Shown: in pieces, positions 45,227 to 54,288 of the stretch
Numbering within the stretch: position 1 is the first letter of the stretch
How the letters are laid out: each line of letters opens with the position of its first letter
Assembly (NCBI GenBank): GCA_902779505.1
Contig: CACZBZ010000008.1
Span: 1 to 64,000, forward strand
Length of the DNA stretch: 64,000 nucleotides
Source of the DNA: an uncultured Lachnospiraceae bacterium
GTDB taxonomy: Bacteria; Bacillota; Clostridia; Lachnospirales; Lachnospiraceae
Direction of reading: 5' to 3'
The notes under the pieces: model-generated
The model's database searches: none
The model's input: only the letters and a program-made list of their open reading frames with translations
What the model was told of the DNA's origin: nothing
Position numbers and translations under genes: made by a program

Positions 45227-46061
45227 ATACTTCCTCTATTGCATCTTCACCGACTTCCACACCATGAAAAAGCTCAAATGCCCTGATCCCCTGATACATA
45301 AGCATTTTCAGACCGTTATAAGCAGGCTTGCCTGCCTCTTCGGTATATTTCATTGCCTTTGTGACAGAGGGCTTATATACAGCATCATATAGAACAGCGA
45401 TTTTTTTAGCGTAAAAATCCTTATCCTCAATAATCGCCTTGGTCTCATCATTTAAGCCCACAGACGAACACTGAATGCAGACCGCATCAGAGTCGGGAAG
45501 TCTCGACCAGTCCTTCAGGTCATAGGCATCCATATCTTCGTAGCCTGTTTTATCTTTGAATTCCTCAATAAGGGCCGCCGCCTTATCAAAGGACCTGTTG
45601 AGCACATATATGTGCTCGGCCTTTTCCCTTATTGCCATAAAAAGTGCCGCTCTTGCCGCTCCGCCGGCTCCCAGTATTACGACATTTTTGCCCTTAACTT
45701 CCACATTCTCGGAAAGCAAAGCTCTGTATAATCCTTCCACATCGGTATTATATCCGCGGTAAGTCTCATCATCTTTAACCAGTGTATTCACCGCTCCCAC
45801 AGTCTCTGCCACGGGATCATTTACCTCCACATAAGGAAAGACTAAAGTCTTATAGGGAACCGTCACATTCATACCGGCTATCCCTAATGAAAAAGCACCG
45901 TTAACTATGCTCTTTGCGCCGTATCTGTCGTCACATTCGAAAGCCACATATACCTGATCGATACCCATGACTTTTGCAATGGTGTTATGAATCAAAGGAG
46001 ACAGGGTATGCTCTATGGGATTACCCAATACTCCCAGTACTTTTGTTTTTCCGTTAATCAT
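45201..46061 (-). CDS. aroE: Shikimate dehydrogenase
   Basis: This is a 286-residue NADP-dependent dehydrogenase that reduces 3-dehydroshikimate. It has VLGNPIEHTLSPLIHN (substrate Ser), GMNVTVPYKT with the catalytic Lys, the Rossmann GAGGAARAALF, and GLKMLMYQGIRAFELF near the end. The ATG with AAGGTG upstream is preferred over a GTG 12 bases earlier. It overlaps the YqeG phosphatase gene by eight bases. Confidence 0.95.
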   Translation of the reverse strand: MINGKTKVLGVLGNPIEHTLSPLIHNTIAKVMGIDQVYVAFECDDRYGAKSIVNGAFSLGIAGMNVTVPYKTLVFPYVEVNDPVAETVGAVNTLVKDDETYRGYNTDVEGLYRALLSENVEVKGKNVVILGAGGAARAALFMAIREKAEHIYVLNRSFDKAAALIEEFKDKTGYEDMDAYDLKDWSRLPDSDAVCIQCSSVGLNDETKAIIEDKDFYAKKIAVLYDAVYKPSVTKAMKYTEEAGKPAYNGLKMLMYQGIRAFELFHGVEVGEDAIEEVYEELRKSV

Positions 46062-46581
46062 TTTCAATATCACCTTTTTTGATCATCTTATGCTTTCTGA
46101 GATAATCCTTAAGTATAAACCACTCCAGCCTTCTCTTAAGTATAATCTGAATCTCTTCGTGAGGGTCCATATACTTTACCATAAGAGCTTTTATTCCCGC
46201 TCTTTTTGCTCCCCATACATCCGTGAAAATCTGGTCACCGATGAAGACCGTGCTGTTTCTGTCAGTCCCCATTTCTTCCATGGACCTTATATAAGCCTCA
46301 GGATTGGGCTTGCCCGCCTTCCACATGGTATGGACGTGAACATCTTTATTAAAAAGATCCACCCTTTCCTTCCTGTTATTGGATAGGAGCATACACTCAA
46401 AACCAATCTTTTTCAGCCTCTCAAAGAGTTCAATGCTTCTTTGGTCCGCAGGCGCACCGTGAGGTACAAGGGTATTGTCTATATCATAGATTATTGCTCT
46501 GTATCCATTATCCCAGAGCTTCTCATAAGGTATGATATAGGCAGATTCATAGTATTCATCGGGAAATAATTTTTCAAACAT
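46054..46581 (-). CDS. YqeG-family HAD phosphatase
   Basis: This is a 175-residue HAD superfamily subclass IIIA phosphatase. The nucleophile motif is YDIDNTLVPHG near residue 33, motif II LLSNN, and the C-terminal acidic motif GDQIFTDVWGAKRAG. YqeG proteins commonly sit beside aroE in Firmicutes. One biochemical role reported in relatives is phosphatidylglycerophosphate dephosphorylation, which is not proven here. First gene of yqeG-aroE-aroK. Confidence 0.93.
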   Translation of the reverse strand: MFEKLFPDEYYESAYIIPYEKLWDNGYRAIIYDIDNTLVPHGAPADQRSIELFERLKKIGFECMLLSNNRKERVDLFNKDVHVHTMWKAGKPNPEAYIRSMEEMGTDRNSTVFIGDQIFTDVWGAKRAGIKALMVKYMDPHEEIQIILKRRLEWFILKDYLRKHKMIKKGDIEND

Positions 46582-46611
46582 AGGGCTATTCTATCATAGT
46601 TTCAGACAATA

Positions 46612-46640
46612 AAAAACCCGTAGCCTTTGTAAGCTACGGG
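46612..46640 (-). terminator. Terminator after the 128-residue protein gene
   Basis: CCCGTAGC pairs with GCTACGGG around an 8-base loop, followed by TTTTTT on the minus strand. Confidence 0.88.
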
Positions 46641-46649
46641 CGATTATTC

Positions 46650-47036
46650 TTAGTTCATCTTTGCGATAACAACACCGTCTTCCGAAGAGAAAACGTTGCT
46701 TGCACTTCCTACGAAGTACTGGTATTCCTTGAGGATACCATCCTGCTGCATATCGGAAATAGCCTTTTCCATATCAAGACCGTTAATATCTTTATCGCTT
46801 CCGATATAACTGAAATCTGTATTTTTATCGAATGTAAGTGAGACACTGTTGGGGTCGGTTGCACGAGGTCGTAAGTCAACTTCTTCAATCTTTGGAGCTT
46901 CGATCTTCTCTACTTTGGAAGGCTGCTCCACCGGCTTGTTAACCTGTGTTGTTTCATCAACCTTGGGAATGTTGTTTATACGGTAGTCACTTCTGAATGC
47001 ACCAAATCCGCCGTATCCAACATCTTGTATACCCAT
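46650..47036 (-). CDS. Small conserved hypothetical protein
   Basis: This is a 128-residue soluble protein. It has an N-terminal Gly/Tyr-rich start (MGIQDVGYGGFGAF), a low-complexity Pro/Lys/Glu middle (about 25-58) and a compact C-terminal domain (about 62-125, SVSLTFDKNTDFSYIGSDKD). That domain recalls small FlaG-like or Lachnospiraceae-specific proteins, but I cannot name it. The ATG has AGGTGG about eight bases upstream and is preferred over an earlier start. It has a good -10 (TATAAT near 47090) and its own terminator. Confidence 0.8.
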   Translation of the reverse strand: MGIQDVGYGGFGAFRSDYRINNIPKVDETTQVNKPVEQPSKVEKIEAPKIEEVDLRPRATDPNSVSLTFDKNTDFSYIGSDKDINGLDMEKAISDMQQDGILKEYQYFVGSASNVFSSEDGVVIAKMN

Positions 47037-47123
47037 ATGTCTCACCACCTTTCTTGTATAAATTATTTATTATTGCCGCCTTGCATATATTATATCGGTC
47101 TAAATCCAAAATACTTTATAGTA

Positions 47124-47870
47124 CTATAAGCCTATTCCGGCACTTTTTAGAAGACTCTTGGTATATTCATGCTTAGGATTCCTGTATATTTCATCCCTTG
47201 TATTCTGCTCAACAATCAGTCCGTTCTTCATGACCATAACCCTGTCACAGAGCTGATATACAACCCTCAGATCATGAGATATGAAAATGATTGCAAGATT
47301 AAGGCTCTTATGAAGTTCCTTAAGGAGTTCCAGCACCTGTGCCTGAACCGTAACATCAAGAGCCGATACGGGCTCATCCGCAATAAGAAGCTTGGGATCC
47401 ATCATAAGGGAAGCAGCGATACTGATTCTCTGTCTCTGACCACCCGAGAGTTCGTCGGGATATCTGTCAAGATACTCTTTACTGAGTCCGACTTTTTCTA
47501 TCATCTCAGCAGCCTTTTCAAACCTTTCCTCGGGGCTCATATCCGTAAGATTTCTAAGGGGTTCCTCCAATATGAATCTTACCGTCTTGGCCGGATTAAG
47601 GCTAGCCTTGGGATCCTGAAATACCATCTGAGGATGCTCTTTGCTGCTTATTATTATCTCCCCCTGTGTCGGCTTAACCAATCCCAGGATTGACTTGGCA
47701 AGGGTTGATTTGCCGCATCCCGATTCTCCTACGAGGCCTACTATCTCACCTTCGTTGATATGAAAATCCAGGCCCTTTAAAACCTCTATTCTCTTTTTCT
47801 TTTCAAAAAGACTCTTCCTCTCCTCTGCAAAGGATACATGAAGGTCTTTTACTTCAAGAATTTTATCCAT
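47124..47870 (-). CDS. dppF: Oligo/dipeptide ABC importer ATPase (DppF/OppF type)
   Basis: This is a 248-residue ATPase with Walker A GLVGESGCGKSTLAK near residue 42, Q-loop MVFQDPKASLNPAKT, signature LSGGQRQRISIA, Walker B LLIADEPVSALD and switch ISHDLRV. The C-terminal motif YRNPKHEYTKSLL is typical of peptide importers. It forms a heterodimer with DppD. Last gene of the operon, 14 bases after dppD. Confidence 0.93.
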   Translation of the reverse strand: MDKILEVKDLHVSFAEERKSLFEKKKRIEVLKGLDFHINEGEIVGLVGESGCGKSTLAKSILGLVKPTQGEIIISSKEHPQMVFQDPKASLNPAKTVRFILEEPLRNLTDMSPEERFEKAAEMIEKVGLSKEYLDRYPDELSGGQRQRISIAASLMMDPKLLIADEPVSALDVTVQAQVLELLKELHKSLNLAIIFISHDLRVVYQLCDRVMVMKNGLIVEQNTRDEIYRNPKHEYTKSLLKSAGIGL

Positions 47871-47884
47871 CAGTTCAATGTCCT

Positions 47885-48679
47885 CTATAATTCCACCTTG
47901 GGAATAGCCGCTATAAGCTTTTTCGTGTATTCTTCCACCGGATGATTGAAGACCTCTTCCACAGGTCCTTTCTCAACAACATAGCCGCCCTTCATAACCA
48001 GTACTCTGGAACAAAGTGATCGTACCAGACTGAGATCATGTGAGATAAAGAGAATGGAAGTATTATGCTTTTTATTAATGTGCTTAAGTAGGTCCACAAT
48101 CTGGGCCTGAACCGTAACATCAAGAGCCGTTGTAGGTTCATCCGCTATAAGAAGTCTGGGAGTTATGGCCATGGCGGCCGCAATCATAACCCTCTGTCGC
48201 ATTCCGCCGGACAGCTGATGGGGATAGGAATTGTATACCCTTTCGGCATCTTCCAAGCCCACATGGGAAAGAACTTCCAGAGCTCTTGCTCTACGCTCTT
48301 CCGCCGTCTTATCGGTATGAATACGCATGGTCTCTTCCACCTGCCAGCCGATCTTCTTAACAGGATTAAGACTGGTCATGGGCTCCTGAAATATCATGCT
48401 GATTTCATTGCCCTGGAGAGATCTGAGTTTTTCTCTGGGACATGTAAGCACATCCGTATCACCGAATTCAATCTTGCCTCTTTTTCTCATATCATGTCTG
48501 CTTAAGAGACCTGCTATAGCAAGAGCCGACATGGATTTGCCGGATCCGGACTCACCAACCAAGCCCACTATCTCGCCTTCGGTCATATCAAGGTCAAAAT
48601 CATATACAACCGTTTCGGGAATGATGTGATCGTGAAATTCTATATTAAGATCTTCTACATGTAAAAGATTATTTGCCAT
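47885..48679 (-). CDS. dppD: Oligo/dipeptide ABC importer ATPase (DppD/OppD type)
   Basis: This is a 264-residue ATPase with Walker A GESGSGKSMSALA, Q-loop MIFQEPMTSLNPVKK, signature LSGGMRQRVMIA, Walker B LLIADEPTTALD and switch ISHDLSL. The C-terminus HPVEEYTKKLIAAIP is that of the peptide/nickel family, though it lacks the longer Fe-S Cys tail of some OppD proteins. It lies nine bases after dppC. Confidence 0.93.
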   Translation of the reverse strand: MANNLLHVEDLNIEFHDHIIPETVVYDFDLDMTEGEIVGLVGESGSGKSMSALAIAGLLSRHDMRKRGKIEFGDTDVLTCPREKLRSLQGNEISMIFQEPMTSLNPVKKIGWQVEETMRIHTDKTAEERRARALEVLSHVGLEDAERVYNSYPHQLSGGMRQRVMIAAAMAITPRLLIADEPTTALDVTVQAQIVDLLKHINKKHNTSILFISHDLSLVRSLCSRVLVMKGGYVVEKGPVEEVFNHPVEEYTKKLIAAIPKVEL

Positions 48680-48688
48680 TTTTTATCC

Positions 48689-49510
48689 TTACTTTTTGCC
48701 GTCAACCTTCTTGCCAAGCAGCGCTATACCAAGAACCATCATTATAAGCGTTATACCGGGTGCGATTGCAAGTCCCGGCTTGGAAAAAAGATATGTCTGA
48801 GCTTCGCTTAACATACTTCCGAGACTGGCATCCGGCGGCTGAACACCTATACCTAAGAAACTAAGTCCCGCTTCCGCAAGTACTGCATTGTTAAAGCCGA
48901 TAAGCACTGACGAAGCCAGTACCCTGATACAATTGGGAAGCATATGGACGAACATAACTCTAAGATCAGCTGCTCCCGCCAGTTTTGCCGACTGCACGTA
49001 GTCCATATTTTTGATACGTATGTATTCGCTTCGCACTATTCTTGCGTAACTGGGAATAAATGCTATGCCCAGAGCAACAGTTACCTGATATTTTCCCGAG
49101 CCCAGTACCGCCACAAAAACAAGGGCCAGCAGAATGCTTGGGAAAGAGAACATTACATCGTTGCAACGCATAAGGATCTCATCGATTATGCCTCCGTAAT
49201 ATCCCGTAAAGGCACCTACCACGGTACCGAATATACATCCGAAAGCAACGGTTCCGAGACCTATAAGCAATGTGGTGGTACTACCCTTCATAACACGGCT
49301 TAAAACATCTCTTCCGAAATTGTCACAGCCCATCAGATGCTGTAAGGAAGGGCCTGCCATTTTAAGTGAACTGTTCATGGTCTCCGGATTATAGGGAGTC
49401 CAAAAGAGACCTATAAGGGACGGGATCACAACGATGGCAGTAAGTACTATTCCGACTATTAAGTTAAAATCATATGATTTTTTATTGTTTGTTTCAGTCT
49501 TTTTACTCAT
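48689..49510 (-). CDS. dppC: Oligo/dipeptide ABC importer permease (DppC type)
   Basis: This is a 273-residue permease with about six helices and the family motifs MGCDNFGRDVLSRVMKG and the EAA loop region LAGAADLRVMFVHMLPN. It pairs with DppB to form the channel. It lies five bases after dppB. Confidence 0.93.
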   Translation of the reverse strand: MSKKTETNNKKSYDFNLIVGIVLTAIVVIPSLIGLFWTPYNPETMNSSLKMAGPSLQHLMGCDNFGRDVLSRVMKGSTTTLLIGLGTVAFGCIFGTVVGAFTGYYGGIIDEILMRCNDVMFSFPSILLALVFVAVLGSGKYQVTVALGIAFIPSYARIVRSEYIRIKNMDYVQSAKLAGAADLRVMFVHMLPNCIRVLASSVLIGFNNAVLAEAGLSFLGIGVQPPDASLGSMLSEAQTYLFSKPGLAIAPGITLIMMVLGIALLGKKVDGKK

Positions 49511-49515
49511 GTCAT

Positions 49516-50454
49516 CTATGACCTCGTTCTGGGATCCACTACTCTGTAGAGAATGTCTACCAGAAGATTGGATACAACAACAAGTACTGCGATTATCACG
49601 ATGATAGCTTCCACAACGGGATAATCTCTGTTCTGTATGGATGTAAGAAGTATTCTGCCCAGTCCGGGAATTCCGAATACCTGCTCTATTACAATGGATC
49701 CTGCCACCATGTCCGCAAGTGCCATTCCAAGAAATGTTATTACGGGAATGCAGGCGTTTTTCAAAAGATGTTTGTAGAATACATCTTTTGTCTTGTTACC
49801 TCTGCTGAATGCGGTTCTGGCGTAATCCTTTTTGCCTTCTTCCACTAGCGAGGTATATAAAAGATTGAAAGCCATGGCTGATTTGGGCAAAGCTATGGCC
49901 AAAGCCGGGAAGAACATATAACCCATGAATCTTCCGAAATTAACATGATAAGACACATACCCTCCGGGAGTGAAAAGTTTTAATCCCAGTCCGAAGAAAA
50001 GGGTTATCAATATTCCTCCGAAAAAGGGCGGAATGGACATGATTACCTGGTTAAGAATCTGAAGTATCTTATCAATCAGAGAATTCTCATGCCATGCGGC
50101 ATAGACCGCAAGTACAACCGACAGCACTATCATAAGTATAAAAGAATATACGGTTAACATCAGTGTCAGCGGTATCTTATCCTTTATCAGACTTGTAACC
50201 GGCATACTGTAACTGTAGGATTTTCCGAAATCACCATGCAGGACTCCCAATATCCATGTAAGGAATCTCTCGGGAACAGACTTGTCCAATCCCATAGAGG
50301 CTCTGAGGGCAGCCAGTTTTTCCGGTGTCGCCTGGGTTCCCAGTTTTGCCACCGCCGGATCTCCCGGTATGATGGAAAATGCCAGAAAGACAAGACATGA
50401 CACTATCAATATGGTCAGTATTGCACTTATGATTTTCTTTAATACTGTAGGCAT
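49516..50454 (-). CDS. dppB: Oligo/dipeptide ABC importer permease (DppB type)
   Basis: This is a 312-residue permease with six helices. Motifs are LGTQATPEKLAALRASMGLD, the EAA loop AFSRGNKTKDVFYKHLLKN, and the family end FGIPGLGRILLTSIQNRDYP. The start is the ATG with GGAG five bases upstream. A 24-codon longer frame runs back through the intercistronic hairpin and is rejected. Confidence 0.93.
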   Translation of the reverse strand: MPTVLKKIISAILTILIVSCLVFLAFSIIPGDPAVAKLGTQATPEKLAALRASMGLDKSVPERFLTWILGVLHGDFGKSYSYSMPVTSLIKDKIPLTLMLTVYSFILMIVLSVVLAVYAAWHENSLIDKILQILNQVIMSIPPFFGGILITLFFGLGLKLFTPGGYVSYHVNFGRFMGYMFFPALAIALPKSAMAFNLLYTSLVEEGKKDYARTAFSRGNKTKDVFYKHLLKNACIPVITFLGMALADMVAGSIVIEQVFGIPGLGRILLTSIQNRDYPVVEAIIVIIAVLVVVSNLLVDILYRVVDPRTRS

Positions 50455-50483
50455 CTTATCTCCGTTAATAAATCTAATAAACA

Positions 50484-50515
50484 AAGGCTGTCTGCGACTT
50501 GGCGCAAACAGCCTT
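50484..50515 (-). terminator. Intercistronic hairpin between dppA and dppB
   Basis: AAGGCTGT pairs with ACAGCCTT around a loop that can pair further (TGCG/CGCA). It is followed by TTTGTTTATTA on the minus strand rather than a clean T-run. It probably gives partial termination or stabilises the dppA message so the binding protein is made in excess. Confidence 0.6.
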
Positions 50516-50531
50516 AAGTGTATCATTGCAA

Positions 50532-52037
50532 CTATTTGGCAAATCTTATTTTGCTGATATCCTGAGCATACAGAGGATAGAATTCATATCCTGTGAATTT
50601 GTTGTTGATAGCAACGAATTCAGGAAGGTCCTGGATGTATACATTGGATGCTTCATTGGTAAGTATTGTCTCGCACTTCTTGTACTGTGCGGTCTGCTCT
50701 TCGTCATCCGTGCTGGCAACAGCTGCTGCATAAGCGGCGTCATATTCGGCGCTGCTGAAGTTTACGAAGTTGTTGGATGCATCTGAAACATATCTTGAGA
50801 GCAATGCTCTTGCGGACAATGTAGACGCATCAACACCGATAACAGTAGCTTCATACTGTCTTCCGGAATATACATCACTTAACCATGTATTCCATTCAAC
50901 CTGATTGATCTCGGCTGTTACACCGATAGCCTTAAGTTCTTCTCTGATTACTTCCGCAGTCTGAACATGCTGCTCATAATTGGAAGGAACAGTGATCGTG
51001 AATGTGAATCCATTCTCGTAGCCTGCCTCAGCAAGAAGGGCCTTGGCTTTTTCTATATCAGGATTGTATACGTCATTAAGCTCTTCCATAAAGTACTTGC
51101 CGAAAGCAGGGAACATGCTGCTTCCTATCTCGGTACCCTTGCCGTCGGATACAAAATCCATGATCTCCTGAGGATCAACGGCATAACAAAGTGCCTGACG
51201 TACCTTCACATCTGTGAAAGGCTCTACGGCATTATTCAGATAAAGGGCCTGAACAAGGTTCATGGTTCCTTCAAGTACTGTAAAATTATCACTGAGTTCT
51301 GCAGCCTGAGCTGATGTTACTCTTGGGAACATATCGATTGATCCGCCCTCAAGACTCATAACAATTGTGTCGGGATCTGCAATAACCTTAAAGATTACAT
51401 TTTCAATGTAAGCGGGCTCTCCCCAGTACTGGTCAAATCTCTTCAGAACGATATTGTCCTGAGGACTTCTTGACACAAACATATATGGGCCTGTACCGAT
51501 AGGCTCTGTACTTGCATCCAGGTGATCGGCCGGGATTATGGCACATGTAAGGTTGGGTAAGAAATCTGTATCCGCCTCAGCAAGATTGATAACAATCTTC
51601 TTGTCATCAGGAGTGTCAATGCTTGCAATGTTAGAAAAAGCCGCTACTAAGGTCTCTCCACCATCAGCACCGGCACATTTATTGATAGAAGCTTTAACAT
51701 CCTCTACTGTAACTGCCTTGCCATTGTGGAACTTGATTCCATCTCTTAAAACAAATGTGTAAGTCTTTCCGTCTTCGCTTATTTCGTAAGACTCTGCTAC
51801 AGCAGGGATTAATTCTCCATTACTATTTGGTTTTACCAAGCCTTCGAATATGTTGAAGAGTACTTCTCTGGTTCCTGCCGCTGCGCACAGGTGCGGGTCC
51901 ATTGTATCTTCAATATCCTGAGCTATTCCAACAGTAATCGTAGATCCATCTCCTGCCTTGTCGCCTCCGCATCCGCAGAGTGCAATAGTCAGAGTGCATA
52001 CAAGAAGCAAAGAAAGAATCTTTTCGAATTTCTTCAT
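50532..52037 (-). CDS. dppA: Peptide/nickel-type ABC substrate-binding lipoprotein
   Basis: This is a 501-residue solute-binding protein of family SBP_bac_5. The lipoprotein signal is MKKFEKILSLLLVCTLTIAL with lipobox CGCGG near residue 22. It has TMDPHLCAAAGTRE, YTFVLRDGIKFHNGK and the family motif VRQALCYAVDPQEI. It would bind peptides or another cluster 5 ligand. The ligand cannot be told from sequence. The ATG with GAGGAG upstream is used, not an in-frame start five codons earlier. First gene of dppABCDF. Confidence 0.92.
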   Translation of the reverse strand: MKKFEKILSLLLVCTLTIALCGCGGDKAGDGSTITVGIAQDIEDTMDPHLCAAAGTREVLFNIFEGLVKPNSNGELIPAVAESYEISEDGKTYTFVLRDGIKFHNGKAVTVEDVKASINKCAGADGGETLVAAFSNIASIDTPDDKKIVINLAEADTDFLPNLTCAIIPADHLDASTEPIGTGPYMFVSRSPQDNIVLKRFDQYWGEPAYIENVIFKVIADPDTIVMSLEGGSIDMFPRVTSAQAAELSDNFTVLEGTMNLVQALYLNNAVEPFTDVKVRQALCYAVDPQEIMDFVSDGKGTEIGSSMFPAFGKYFMEELNDVYNPDIEKAKALLAEAGYENGFTFTITVPSNYEQHVQTAEVIREELKAIGVTAEINQVEWNTWLSDVYSGRQYEATVIGVDASTLSARALLSRYVSDASNNFVNFSSAEYDAAYAAAVASTDDEEQTAQYKKCETILTNEASNVYIQDLPEFVAINNKFTGYEFYPLYAQDISKIRFAK

Positions 52038-52078
52038 AATGATTCTCCTCATCTTTCTTATATCTACTGATTATTTGA

Positions 52079-52091
52079 GCAGTTTAACTGC
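52079..52091. promoter_or_regulatory. Palindrome in the dppA leader
   Basis: GCAGTTTAACTGC is a 13-base perfect inverted repeat about 45 bases upstream of the dppA start. It is a possible operator. No clear -35/-10 pair was found nearby. Confidence 0.35.
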
Positions 52092-52140
52092 CCGTTGGTA
52101 TATGTATGTATGCGAACTGATCAGATTCACACACACATAA

Positions 52141-52172
52141 AAACAGGTGACAGTCGCATAACCGTCACCTGC
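52141..52172 (-). terminator. Terminator of nrdR
   Basis: CAGGTGAC pairs with GTCACCTG around a 12-base loop, followed by TTTTTATG on the minus strand, 15 bases after the nrdR stop. Confidence 0.85.
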
Positions 52173-52186
52173 ATTATACTACTTTT

Positions 52187-52642
52187 TTACTTATTTGCAA
52201 TCATCTTCTTAAGTTCGTCCATGAATGTGTTAACATCCTTGAACTCTCTGTATACAGAAGCGAAACGAACATATGCAACAGGATCGAGATCCTTTAACTT
52301 ATTCATGATAAGTTCACCGATAACTTCTGCAGATATTTCTTTCTCTTCCATGTTGAAGATCTCTGTCTCCACTTCATCAATCAGACGAGTGATCTGCTCC
52401 GCACTTACCGGTCTCTTATGGCAGGCTCTGAGTATTCCGCTCTCAATCTTGGCTCTGTCATAGGCTTCTCTGTTATTATCCTTCTTGATAATAATAAGGG
52501 GAATTGTCTCAACTTTTTCATATGTGGTGAATCTCTTACCACATTCGTCACATACTCTACGTCTACGGATGGAATTGTTGTCCTCCGCCGGTCTTGAGTC
52601 GATTACTCTTGTATTTTCATGATTACAAAATGGACACTTCAT
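52187..52642 (-). CDS. nrdR: Transcriptional repressor NrdR
   Basis: This is a 151-residue regulator of ribonucleotide reductase genes. The N-terminal zinc ribbon (CPFC ... CDEC, with DSRPAEDNNSIRRRRVC) binds DNA. The ATP-cone domain (about 45-140, VETIPLIIIKKDNNREAYD) senses dATP/ATP. Full length. No nrd genes are in the window. It has a consensus promoter and a possible self-binding box. Confidence 0.97.
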   Translation of the reverse strand: MKCPFCNHENTRVIDSRPAEDNNSIRRRRVCDECGKRFTTYEKVETIPLIIIKKDNNREAYDRAKIESGILRACHKRPVSAEQITRLIDEVETEIFNMEEKEISAEVIGELIMNKLKDLDPVAYVRFASVYREFKDVNTFMDELKKMIANK

Positions 52643-52707
52643 TATCTTCCCTTTCCCAAAAGAATGATGATTTCAATAGATGTATTGCTTTAAAACAAAA
52701 CAGCCCT

Positions 52708-52717
52708 CAACATATAG
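52708..52717 (-). promoter_or_regulatory. Possible NrdR box at the nrdR transcription start
   Basis: CTATATGTTG on the minus strand matches the NrdR core CwAtATaTwG at nine of ten bases and overlaps the predicted transcription start. A second, poorer match lies about 30 bases downstream (CAATACATCT). Confidence 0.35.
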
Positions 52718-52718
52718 T

Positions 52719-52747
52719 ATTATAAATTACGGAAAGGTTTATGTCAA
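52719..52747 (-). promoter_or_regulatory. Consensus promoter of nrdR
   Basis: TTGACA (52742-52747), 17 bases, TATAAT (52719-52724) on the minus strand is a perfect sigma-A consensus pair, about 75 bases before the nrdR ATG. Confidence 0.85.
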
Positions 52748-52781
52748 CAAATTATGTAAAGCAGAAACAAGCTTTTAATCA

Positions 52782-53897
52782 TTAACCCAAGATATCATCT
52801 TCACACTGAATTACCTGTTCCAGCTTGAAGTCATGATCCATTATGAGGATGTCCGCATTTCTGCCGGGAAGCAGGCTTCCCACCTTATTCTCCATGCCGA
52901 TTACTTTTGCCGGGGTATCCGTACAGGCTTTTACCACATGCTCTTTGGGTATTCCCATTTTAATTGCAGACTGCATACAGTCATATAGGTTGGATGCGCT
53001 GCCCGCCAGAGTACCGTCCTCAAGGAGAGCCCATTTGTTGCTTACGTGTATTCTCTTGTTACCCAGAACATAATCACCATTAGGCATTCCCGCAGCTTCC
53101 GTGCTGTCGCTGACAAGACATACTCTGTCCGCTTCGAATATTTTGAATGTACTCTTTACTACGGAAGGATGTATATGAATACCGTCCGCAATAAGTTCAA
53201 CCGTAACTCTTGATTTGTCGGCAGCTGCGCCTACCACTCCCGGACTTCTGTGTCCGAAAGAAGACATTGCATTATAGAGATGGGTAACATGTTTTGCCCC
53301 AAGTTCAAAGGCTCTGCTTGCCGTTACATAGTCCGCATCGGTATGACCTACGGAAAAAACAAAATCATTTCCGCTTTTTTTGATCAGGTTAAGGGCTCCC
53401 GGTGTCTCGGGAGCGATCACCACAATTTTGATCATTCCTTTTGCACTTACCTGGAGACGATTAAGCAATTCTATATCCGGATCCACAATGTATTCCGCAG
53501 CCTGTGCTCCGCATTTCTTAGCCGAAATAAAAGGTCCTTCAAGATATACTCCCTTGATATTGGGATGATTCACTTCCGCTATACTGTGAAGAACTTTATG
53601 AAGATCATTTTCTTCCAGTGTCATTGTAGCCAGACATATGGATGTGACACCATGCTCTTTTTCATATGCAACTATGGAACGAAGTCCGTCCGGTGTTGAA
53701 GAGCACACGTCATGACCGTTGGCACCGTGAATGTGAATGTCCACAAGTCCCGGGATAATGTATCGGTCACTCTCATAATCATCCAGCTGGGATGCGTTAC
53801 ACATTTCCACTGAATCAATCTTGTCCCCTACTACAGTTATGATCCCCGGTTCGAATTTTCCCTCAGATGTAAATATCTGTCCTCGTAATTCCTGCAT
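52782..53897 (-). CDS. nagA: N-acetylglucosamine-6-phosphate deacetylase
   Basis: This is a 371-residue amidohydrolase of amino-sugar catabolism that removes acetate from GlcNAc-6-P. It has the metal motif GLVDIHIHGANGHD near residue 55, EGPFISAKKCGAQ, VSVGHTDADY-like FSVGHTDADYVTASRA, THLYNAMS and the catalytic Asp in CLVSDSTEAAGM. GAGG lies nine bases before the ATG. No nagB is adjacent. It follows rnpB. Confidence 0.95.
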   Translation of the reverse strand: MQELRGQIFTSEGKFEPGIITVVGDKIDSVEMCNASQLDDYESDRYIIPGLVDIHIHGANGHDVCSSTPDGLRSIVAYEKEHGVTSICLATMTLEENDLHKVLHSIAEVNHPNIKGVYLEGPFISAKKCGAQAAEYIVDPDIELLNRLQVSAKGMIKIVVIAPETPGALNLIKKSGNDFVFSVGHTDADYVTASRAFELGAKHVTHLYNAMSSFGHRSPGVVGAAADKSRVTVELIADGIHIHPSVVKSTFKIFEADRVCLVSDSTEAAGMPNGDYVLGNKRIHVSNKWALLEDGTLAGSASNLYDCMQSAIKMGIPKEHVVKACTDTPAKVIGMENKVGSLLPGRNADILIMDHDFKLEQVIQCEDDILG

Positions 53898-53941
53898 AGC
53901 TGCATTCCCTCATATGCCTGTTAACAGTTACTTTTATTAAA

Positions 53942-54284
53942 AATATGGAGAAGCTGTAAGCCGGGTTATGTCATTTAAGATGATCATCTATCTAGGACGA
54001 CTGTTACCAGCCGCCTCCAGCAACCTACCTGAGACGAGGCGGGCAACCTCATGGTCTCTGCTTGGTCTTGCTTCGGATGGGGTTTACATTGCTGCATCTG
54101 TTACCAGATACACGGTGGTCTCTTACACCGCCATTTCACCCTTACCTGCTTGCGCAGGCGGTATACTTTCTGTTGCACTGGCCTGGGAGTTACCTCCACC
54201 GGACGTTATCCGGCATCCTGCCCTGTGAAGCCCGGACTTTCCTCTCCCGGTAAACCGGCAGCGATCATCCACCTCTCCATATAT
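53942..54284 (-). ncRNA. rnpB: RNase P RNA
   Basis: The catalytic RNA of RNase P, about 343 bases. Hallmarks on the minus strand are GAGGAAAGTCCGGGCT near the 5' end (CR-I), ACAGAAA, AAGGGTGAAA (P10/11 region), AGGTAGGTTGC, and the 3' ACATAACCCGGCTTACAG. Ends pair as P1 (ATATGGAGA with TTCTCCATAT). The layout fits class A. It trims tRNA 5' ends. Confidence 0.96.
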
Positions 54285-54288
54285 TTAA

